Assembly (NCBI GenBank): GCA_963383645.1
Contig: OY726566.1
Span: 98,844,302-98,908,301, forward strand
DNA length: 64,000 nucleotides
Direction of reading: 5' to 3'
Source of the DNA: Muscardinus avellanarius
Lineage: Eukaryota > Chordata > Mammalia > Rodentia > Gliridae
The position numbers were made by a program, and so were the translations under genes. Below, piece after piece: positions 56,481 to 64,000 of this stretch. The stretch's first letter is position 1. Each line of letters begins with the position of its first letter. The notes beneath the pieces are model-generated. The model did no database searches. It was not told the DNA's origin and worked only from the letters and a program-made list of their open reading frames with translations.

Positions 56481-57389
56481 ACTCGGGGCTTGGCTGGGGC
56501 TGATACCTCAGCATCCGCCTTTTCCAGAGAGCCCTGTCCTCCCAGTAGCCTTTAGATAGAAGAGGGAGGACGGGGAGGCTCCCAGGGTGATGCGGAGACT
56601 GTCAGAGGGTAGAGGTGGAGTGACCTGTCTTCATATTTGTGCTACAAGAGCAATAACCCAATAGGGACATAGGGAGTTTGGGCCAACTTGGGGGTTCCAT
56701 GGGGCTCTACTGCGGTAAAGAGGGGCACTGGGTGGTGTTGGGAAGAAGTGACAAATAGCCAAGAAGAGACATAGCGCCGGCTGCGGCTGCGAGGAAGCCA
56801 GAGAGTTGCATGGGAGGAGTTCTGGAAACACCCGGGGTGCAGCGTGCTCCCAGGCGGTCGGCGGGTGCCTCTAGGGTCTGTGAGGTGACTGTCATCTCTA
56901 AGACGTGACTGTTAACTGAGGAGGCACACTCAACAGGCACACCAGAGTTTGCCATTTCAAATAAGCCCCATTCTGTCTCGCCTTCCCTGGGGAGGTCAGA
57001 TAGACTCCGGGTGCCTATGTCTCAAAACACCCTGAGAATACTTTGTAGAATTGCTTAGGGCTTTGGGGACTCTCTTCTGCATTCTTTCACTGGTGACAAA
57101 CCTTTGTTTTCTGAGAGTGGAAATTTAATTCTGAGAAAATCCCCAAGTCATCCAAAGGCAAGTCTGGTGAATTGCGCTGGTGATTAATGGATGCAGGTGA
57201 GTTTGGGATCGAAAATGACAGCTGATCATAGATTAATAAAGCTGATTGTCTTGAATCCTGGAACAGTATTTAGAAACAACCTCTCATTACGAGGTAGTCA
57301 CAGTCCACGCAAGAGCCTCTGCGGCAGTGGTGGCGACCTCCCTCCCGCACACCCGCTCCCTCCCAAAGCTCTCCTGCGCACGCACGTAC

Positions 57390-57532
57390 CTCCAGTCGGC
57401 CAGCTGCTGGGTGCCTGCCATGGTCTCGGGAATCACAGTCGCGTGCTGCACTGACGTGTGGGTGGCCACTCCGGTCAGCTGCTGCCACGCCGGGGGAAGC
57501 AGGATCTGCTGGGTCCCACTGGGCCAGGCCTG
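57390..57532 (-). CDS. HIPK2: HIPK2 exon 10 (human-like numbering)
   Basis: Minus-strand acceptor tcctacag and donor gtacgtg. The peptide begins [20 protein letters not shown] and continues [20 protein letters not shown] and TQQLADW. This region lies between the kinase domain and the SUMO-interacting motif, in the homeoprotein-interaction area. The exon starts in phase 0 and ends with AG, the first two bases of an Arg codon. 143 bases. The acceptor is a NAGNAG (CAGCAG), so one Gln could be lost by alternative splicing. Confidence 0.94.
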
Positions 57533-57938
57533 CTGTAGGACAGAGGACGCTTGCCATCACCACGTTTGTCTATCACACAAGTGATTTGCAGGATGTGTCC
57601 TGGGTTGTGCTAGACCCTGTGATGGGTGCGAATGTGGAGACCTGGTCTCTGGCCTCAAAAACTAAGCGAGGACATTCACGTACACGAACTAAACGGGAAT
57701 TAAGTACAGCACCATCGAGCTGTATGGAAGCGATTCATTCCTGTTGATGATTTATGAATTTGTTCTACTGAATAATGCTTGGAGTTTCTAAACGTTTGCT
57801 TGTCGACTAGTTCTATACATGACTACATGCCAGGAATTGAAGGAGTTGAGTTAGGCCTGATGGGGGTGACGCTGCCAACCAATCTAGTGACCTTGATTTG
57901 ATACTGCACCTTGAAGTATCAATTAGCATTTAAAGGCA

Positions 57939-57941
<3 letters not shown>

Positions 57942-57989
<48 letters not shown>
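57942..57989 (+). repeat. (CT)n microsatellite
   Basis: About 23 CT units. Confidence 0.95.
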
Positions 57990-57995
<6 letters not shown>

Positions 57996-58135
57996 TTTGT
58001 ACTGGGGACTGAACTCAGGGGCATTCTACCTTTGAGCTAAGCCGCTGGTCCTTTTTATTTTGATACAGGGTCTCGCTAAGTTGCTGAGGCTAGCCTTGAA
58101 CCTGTACTCACAGGTGTACACAACCATGCCCAACT
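57996..58135 (-). repeat. SINE, internally deleted, minus
   Basis: 'gtactggggactgaactca' to 'acaaccatgcccaact'. Confidence 0.82.
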
Positions 58136-58483
58136 CAATTTGTGTTATCGTCTGAATCTGAAGTTTACACAACTCTGACTATCAGCAAGTATTTGGTGCT
58201 GCCCTACAGATGAGAGCGGACTATGAAGTGACCTTCTTAGCTTGTACCTTCCATTGATGGAGAATTCCCTCAACTTCTCAAAGCAAAAATAAGGGTTCGT
58301 TAGGAAGGTACTGCTGAAATCTAAAATGAACTTTTGTGATTCTTCCTTGAATGTTGTTTTTTAGTATCTTCATAGCCTCCATCACTATTCTGCCTACCTT
58401 TGGTCACTAAATGCTCCAGCTTGAACACAACTCTCTAGAGGTGGACACCAAAGGGTCTACCACTAAGCTAAAATACTTTTTGG

Positions 58484-58703
58484 AAGCCGGGCCTAGTGGT
58501 CCATGATTATAATCTCAGTACTTGGGAGGTTGACACAGGAGGATAGTGGTTCATGGCCAGCCTCAGCTACTTAGTGAGGCCCTCTGAAACTTAGTGAGAC
58601 CTACCTTGTTTCAAAATAAATAATAAAAAAAGGGGACTGGGAGTATATCTTGGAGATAGAATGCCTCTGGGTTCCATCTCCAGTTCCAAAAAAGAAAAGA
58701 AAA
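58484..58703 (+). repeat. SINE type A
   Basis: Target copies 'actttttgg' at 58475 and 58703. Confidence 0.88.
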
Positions 58704-58999
58704 CTTTTTGGGAAGGTCCAGAATTTAAGTTTCTGATAACTTAGTTATATTTTCTTTTCTCATCGGGCTAGGCATGAGTAACATTGGGTAATTTATCTAA
58801 TGTGGTATTCCACAAACTGGGCATGTGTTTAACATTTGTGTTTGGACTCATGTATACAAACAAGCACTTTTAGAAATGGAGAGTGTTTTGAGTCATGGCT
58901 TAAAAATCAGTGATGCTTATAGAAATAATATAACCACATTTTAGATCTAGCCTGTTCCTCCCTGTTCCATCATTCTTGTGTTACAAATGAAGCCCAGTT

Positions 59000-59220
59000 T
59001 TTTTTTTTTTTTTTTTTTTTTTTCAGGTCTGGGGATGGCACCCAGGGGCAATCAGCCTCCGAGCTACACCCACAGCCCTATTTTTTATTCATTATTTGAA
59101 ACAGGGTCTCACTAAGTTGCAAAGGGCCTCACTAAGTAGCTGAGGCTATCTGCGAACTGTGATCTTCCTGTCTCAGCCTCCTGAATGCTGGGATTACAAG
59201 TGTGTGCCACCACACCCAAC
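59000..59220 (-). repeat. SINE type A, minus
   Basis: 'ggtctggggatggcaccca' to 'tgccaccacacccaac'. Confidence 0.9.
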
Positions 59221-59261
59221 GGTTATACTTTTTTGATAAAGCTTGTTTATTGATTTGTCTT

Positions 59262-59340
59262 GACATAGGCAGAAAGCTCAGAGACCATGGATTACACCTT
59301 AAGCACTTAATAAATATCTGTTTACAAAATGAAAGAAGCA
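59262..59340 (+). repeat. LINE-2 3' end fragment
   Basis: 'gcagaaagctcagagacca' and 'gcacttaataaatatctg'. Confidence 0.5.
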
Positions 59341-59734
59341 ACTCTATCAAGTCAATTAACTACAGTTAATTGTACTTTAGGTTTACTGAATTCATGGTAA
59401 GCAGAAAAATAAACTGATTAAAAAGTTGTCAATTCAAAATATTCAATGAATAACAATTTAATTGGCAGTAAGATTTTTATTGCTTAGTCATCTAGAACTC
59501 ATTTCAGGTCTCATGAAAAGCATGAGTTTTGACTAATGTCATTAAAACAAATCTTTATAACAAGCTAAGATCATCATTTTTAAAAAAATTTTTCTGAAAT
59601 AGATACTGACATTTTATCTCAAAGAGATGGCATAAAAGGCTACTTTTTTTTTTTTACTCCTTTCACTGATTGACACACTCGTTTCATTTTATACTTCCTC
59701 ATTCTATAATTTTCTACTGCTAAGAATAGAGCTA

Positions 59735-59905
59735 ATATTTCTTGATGCATGTTCTGTGCCAAGCACAGAGTTAAGTCATAAATGGACTTCTGACTTCTTA
59801 ACACCAGCCCTGTGAGTTAGGGGTTATTATGTCCTCCCATTTCTGAGATGAATAAACCGAGACACAGAGAGGTTAAACAGTTTGCCCAGAAACATGGTAA
59901 ATTAG
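59735..59905 (-). repeat. MIR SINE
   Basis: Reversed MIR: 'gttctgtgccaagcacaga', 'aaccgagacacagagaggt', 'aaacagtttgcccagaaac'. Confidence 0.72.
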
Positions 59906-60303
59906 ATACATCCTTTTGTTGCTCTTTCTAATCCCAATTAAAATGATAGTGAAGGAATAAAAAAAATAGAGATTCATAAGGGCAAAGATAACAGGGGAGA
60001 GACAATAACAGTACCAAATTTTGAAGGTGTTAACAGATGGCCAGTCAGCAAGTGAGTTAGCAGACTGATGGATTCTCAGGTAAGTTGACTTATTAAACCC
60101 TTCACCTCCCAGATCTCGGTGTACAGGCTTACACCTCCCCAGAGCAGGGCCTGGGTACTCCTCCCTAGGGAAATGGGAAGGAACTGCAAGAGAAAACAGT
60201 TGAGGATGGGCATTTGAGGGTTCGGGGTCTCTGGGGAGCGTTTTGGACAGCTCTTGTCTGTCTCCAGAGAAGCCTACATTCATAGTCCCTCCCCTCATAC
60301 ACC

Positions 60304-60492
60304 TTTTTTTTTTTTTTTTGTGGTACTGGGGTTCCTGGAAGCCCTTTTTACCTCCGGGCTACACTCCCAGACTTATTTTTATTTTTGGAAACAGGGTCTC
60401 TTAAGCCAGCGCGGCTGGCTTCGAACCTGCGCCATCCTCCTGTCTCCACCTCCCAAGCGCGGGGATTACAAGCGTGCGCCACCACGCCCGGC
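60304..60492 (-). repeat. SINE type B, minus
   Basis: 'gccagcgcggctggctt' hairpin and 'aagcgcggggattacaagc'. Confidence 0.93.
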
Positions 60493-60989
60493 GTCATCCC
60501 CCCTTTTAAGTAGTTTTTTAGAGCTTCAGTCTTAAATATGCACAAACAGCCAAGGATAACCAGACATTAAAGGAAGGTTCCAACATAAAAGAGTCTAAAA
60601 TAAACAAAGAAGAAATTCAGGAGAAACAAAAGCAACAGAGAAATCAGGCCAATTTCCAAAGATCTACAGTGAATGTCCATGTAAACTTAAATATATACCC
60701 ATGAAATAAGATCATATATCAATATTTATATTCAGTGAAAGAACTCTCAGGAATAAGAACTAAGAAAAAAGAAATGAACACTTCAAAAGAAGGTTTTAAA
60801 AAAGGTTAGAAATCTCTCAGGTAGCCTAGCCAGAAGATATACAGAAAATAGAAGGGGAAAAAAAATAAGAAAATTGGAAGGCCAATTTAGGGGCATTAGT
60901 ACCCGAATCATAACATTTCTATACCAAAGAAAGAGAAAACAGAAGAAATTATCAAGAAAAAAAAATCCAGATTAAAAGGGCAAATAGGT

Positions 60990-61066
60990 GGCTGGGCAGT
61001 AGGTAGGTGGTAGAATGCATGCCTAGTGTGTCTTAAGCGAGGCCCTGGGTTCCATTTCCAGCACTC
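60990..61066 (+). repeat. Solo ID element, diverged
   Basis: 'aggccctgggttccatttc' after a degraded 5' half. Confidence 0.72.
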
Positions 61067-61726
61067 AGGGGAAAAAAGACCAAGGAGAAATCAAGAAGTC
61101 ATAAAATTTGAAAAACAAGAGACACTGAGCTCATGCTTAAACCCAGCATATCAAACACACAAACATTTGACAGCACAAGAAGGATTTGTTGCTACATAAA
61201 AGATACATGGAAAACTAATGCAGTGAAAAAAGGAAGCCACCTTCAACTCCGGGAAAACAAGGAGTTGTACAAGAAAGGACACACAATAATGTTATGAAGC
61301 GCAAGCAAAGATAATGTTATATTATATTGATAATAACTATGTAAATACTACCAAGTGGTTAAGTCCAGGATTAAATGGAGGACTAGGAGAAAGGACATGT
61401 GAATGAGGGAGAGACAGGGGTGAGAGGCCGTGTGCTCTGGGGGCGGGAGTGGGTAAGAGCCAAGTCGTCATCTTTCATAATAGGAGGACAATTGGCAAGT
61501 CTAAATATGGAAAAAAAATCAATAAACGGTCCACAATGCTATTTAGAACATGGAACTAAGTAAGACCGAATGGCCAAATTAAAAATTATTGTTTTGGGAA
61601 ATAGAAATTAAGAATGGGATAGGCGAGGACTATATTAAAAGTGTGTGGTCTTATTTAGCTTTTAAAAATTATATACCTGTATTGCTTCTAAAGAGAATAA
61701 AATTTAAATTTCAGAAATAACATCCT

Positions 61727-61800
61727 CAGGCTGGAGATGTTCAGTGGTAGAGCACTTGCCTAGCGTGCACAAGGTTAAATCTCCAGCACCACACACACAC
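61727..61800 (+). repeat. Solo ID element
   Basis: 'cagtggtagagcacttgcc' and 'gcgtgcacaagg', short CA tail. Confidence 0.85.
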
Positions 61801-61809
61801 GCCCTCGGG

Positions 61810-61890
61810 AAAACGAGAACTTTGCCAAAGTCACGCAGCCAGTGTGTGTCAGGGCTGGTATGTGGATGTGGGCAATTTAATTCTTAGTCC
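61810..61890 (-). repeat. MIR fragment
   Basis: 'gccaaagtcacgcagccag' and 'tcagggctggtatgtgg' match a reversed MIR. Confidence 0.55.
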
Positions 61891-62157
61891 ATATCCTGTC
61901 TCTCTTTGTGAGAGAGAACAAAAATGGTGGCCCCTATTTGGGATTCGGCATTGCTGATGCAGACAGCAAGACAGTGGTTGGACGGACTGGTGGCTGAAGT
62001 GGAGCAGTGGAGGTTTTGAATGAGAAGCACTGACGGTTTAAAAAGCTCCAGCTAACAACAGGTTCTGGGGATATGATTCAATCGGAAGAATGCGATAATG
62101 GAGTCTGCAAGGATCTGGCATTTCTGAATTTCTGATACAACCTTGCTAGTCAAAAAA

Positions 62158-62373
62158 AATTTTTTTTCCCTGTGGTGCCGAGGATTGAGCCCAGGGGCAT
62201 TCTATCTCTGAGCTCTACCCCCAGTCCTATTTTTTATTCCTTATTTTGAAATAGTGTCTCATTAAGTTGCAGAGAGCTTCACTAAGTTGCCGAGGCTGGC
62301 TGTGAACCTGCGATCCTCCTGTCTCAGCCTCCCAAGCGCTGGGATTACAAGCGTGCGCCACCACGCCCGGCTC
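62158..62373 (-). repeat. SINE type A, minus
   Basis: 'gtggtgccgaggattgagc' to 'caccacgcccggctc'. Confidence 0.92.
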
Positions 62374-63124
62374 CAAAGTGGGTTTTAAATCTTGCCCCTT
62401 GACAAAGGAGATAAAGGTACTTCTCACCTTTCTGCCTTTACCTGTTCACAGTTTCTTTTGGTGGCCAAGATGCTAATTGTGGCTTGGGTGGGTGGGGATG
62501 ACAGCCCCCTTTAGGGAGTATCAAACATGTTTTCTTTGTAAGGTGATCCAGAGAGGTGCAGGCCACTGACATGAGAGATGTGATTCCCACGCCCTCCTGC
62601 CGGGCATATATCCTCGGGTGTCCCGCAGAGGCTCGCTTCCCAGGAAGGGATGTTACGAGGAGAAGGGCAAAGCAAATGAAATCAACACAAGTCATGGATT
62701 CAGAGATCCCATCTCTACACCTCCACAGATAAAATCTTTAAAGAGGTTCTCAATAGAAGAAAAGAATGCTGCCAACTTTTCGGAAACATTTAAAACAAGT
62801 AATTGTGTTTGGAATGCTTCTGCCTGACACCTACAAATTTACTCATAGAAAAAAATGAAGGTTTCACTTTAAATGTTTAATTATTGCTTAAAAAGAAACC
62901 CGTCTACTATACTGGTTTTGTAAGTTAACTTTTCTTTTGAAAGGATTATTTAAAAATATGTAGGAGAGAACTCTATCTTAACAGGCAAATGCATTGGCAT
63001 GGAGTAAGTTACAAGCAGAGTGAAATTGAAAAATCAATCAACAAACAAGAGACAGCGTGATACTGGATACAGCAGGATTTAAAAAACTTAGTATATCTTA
63101 GAAGTCTTTGGGTGTCTAAACATA

Positions 63125-63300
63125 TGCCTCCCATGTCCTTTTTAGTGGCTACATGGTGTTCCATTTTAGGCACTCATCTATTGATTTAACAAATCCCCTA
63201 CTGATGAATGTTCAGCTTGCTTCCAACAGTTCCCTGTTAGAAATGCTGTAGTAATTAAAATCCTTGTACACACATTTATGTTCACTTTCCCAATTACAGA
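63125..63300 (-). repeat. LINE-1 fragment, minus
   Basis: 'tggctacatggtgttccat', 'gatgaatgttcagcttgct' and 'aatccttgtacacacattt' are L1 3' sequences in reverse. Confidence 0.6.
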
Positions 63301-64000
63301 TTTAGGTTAAATCAACTTGGAGATTTACAATACTCCAGAGACTTTTTTTCCAAGTAAGCAAAAGGTAGAGCTCTCCCTGCTAGGATTAAAGGACTGAAAC
63401 AAAGTGCTGAGCCCATTGGTTCTACCAAATACAGCGAAGAATGTCTATTCTAGCTAAGAAGAGATGCTCTTATCATTTCTTTCAGAGATGGTTCCTGGTT
63501 TACTCAGGTTAAGTGCAAACACAACAAAGGGTCTGTCATTACCCTTTAAAGTGTGCGTGAAATCTATAGATTTTGACTCACAGAAGAGGAGTACTGGGAG
63601 ACTGGTGTGGATTTTTCCACTCAGAGTATGGACAAGCCTCTTTGCCCCTGGAATAAGCTATTGTTCTTTCCCTTGACACATCTTAGCCTTTTCTGAACTC
63701 CCCACTACCGACCTCTGCAAACAAAAGGAAACTACAGGACTGGTGAGAGAGGAAGGTGTAGGCCAGCTTTAAACACAGAAGGCTCTCCATTGACACCTTC
63801 CAACAAGAACAAGTGTGTGCCACCAGGCGCTGATATTAGTGCTCGTTTGCACAGTGTCAACTTGGACATAAGGACGAGGACACAGAGAATGTTTAACATC
63901 ATTCTTAACTGTTCCAGAAAACAGAAGAGGTAACAATATCCCGCCTATTGTGTGAGGCTGATGTAACCTCATACTCAGATCAGATAAAGATTTGATAGGT

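Larger units (their letters stand above)
54249..57389 (-). other. HIPK2: HIPK2 intron 10
   Basis: 54249-55053 and 55825-57389 are largely SINE-free (apart from a MIR). 54700-54850 is AT-rich with several homeodomain-like cores. No exon seen. Confidence 0.85.
20505..64000 (-). other. HIPK2: HIPK2 gene, 3' half
   Basis: Six coding exons on the minus strand join in frame, with all GT/AG sites present, to the last ~491 residues of homeodomain-interacting protein kinase 2, ending [16 protein letters not shown]2 is a nuclear-body Ser/Thr kinase that phosphorylates p53 on Ser46 and acts with homeodomain factors, CtBP and Polycomb proteins. The kinase domain exons and promoter are beyond position 64000. 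The window covers the regulatory C-terminal half: SUMO-interacting motif, PEST-like and caspase-cleaved region, and the Ser/Tyr/His-rich autoinhibitory tail. Identity is from recall of human HIPK2; no alignment was run. Confidence 0.95.
57533..64000 (-). other. HIPK2: HIPK2 intron 9 (3' part)
   Basis: SINEs, MIR and L2 pieces, two solo ID elements and an L1 fragment, listed separately. The long stretches 60493-60990, 61066-61725, 62374-63120 and 63300-64000 are AT-rich with no recognised gene. No kinase-domain exon with matching phase was found. Confidence 0.8.

Noticed and set aside
57533..64000. Search for the next HIPK2 exon upstream (exon 9)
   Set aside because: No minus-strand ORF with HIPK2-like residues, phase 0 end and GT donor was found.

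Overview
The window is mammalian nuclear DNA from a rodent, most likely of the squirrel-related clade (Sciuridae or a close sciuromorph). Two facts support this. It holds exons of two vertebrate genes that are neighbours in other mammals. It is also saturated with about 80 copies of composite B1/ID-type SINEs: a B1-like half with 'tgggattacaagcgtgc' on one strand, joined to an ID (tRNA-derived) half with 'ggtagaatgcccctgggttc'. The exact species cannot be read from the sequence. No prokaryotic, CRISPR or phage structure is present.

Layout. Positions 1 to about 13,585 hold the 3' part of CLEC2L on the + strand: exons 2 to 5 (4840-4914, 9661-9827, 10969-11069, 12889-13000), a short 3'UTR with a (CA)n tract and an AATAAA at 13559. 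Exon 1 (cytoplasmic N-terminus) lies left of the window. Positions 13,585 to about 20,500 are intergenic and built almost wholly of nested repeats: SINEs, an L1 3' end, and two solo LTRs whose target duplications I can read. Positions 20,505 to 64,000 hold the 3' half of HIPK2 on the minus strand: a 10.6-kb 3'UTR (20505-31084), then coding exons 15 to 10 by human-like numbering (31085-31546, 32138-32298, 36881-37128, 49279-49560, 54069-54248, 57390-57532). The numbering is from memory of human HIPK2. All reading phases and GT/AG sites join correctly and give the last ~491 residues of the kinase. The catalytic domain exons lie right of the window.

How the genes relate. CLEC2L and HIPK2 are convergent (tail to tail) with ~6.9 kb between their poly(A) sites, the order known for human 7q34. 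They are not functionally linked as far as is known: CLEC2L is a neuronal C-type-lectin-like membrane protein, HIPK2 a nuclear serine/threonine kinase acting in the p53/apoptosis response. The HIPK2 3'UTR lacks any recognisable lineage-specific SINE, while both flanks are packed with them; this is the strongest sign of constraint in the window.

No undescribed system was found. The most interesting items are a SINE subfamily (called type B here) with an internal deletion replaced by a short hairpin, serial SINE insertions into the same target sites, two solo LTRs nested in a SINE and in an L1, a poly(A)-tailed non-SINE insert inside a SINE, and several SINE-free, homeodomain-motif-rich intronic blocks of HIPK2 that look like enhancers. 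SINE names used here: type A = full composite; type B = deleted/hairpin form ending 'gggcttccaggaacccc'; type C = intermediate form ('ggtctgggggtatagccc'). SINE boundaries are accurate to about 10 bases.
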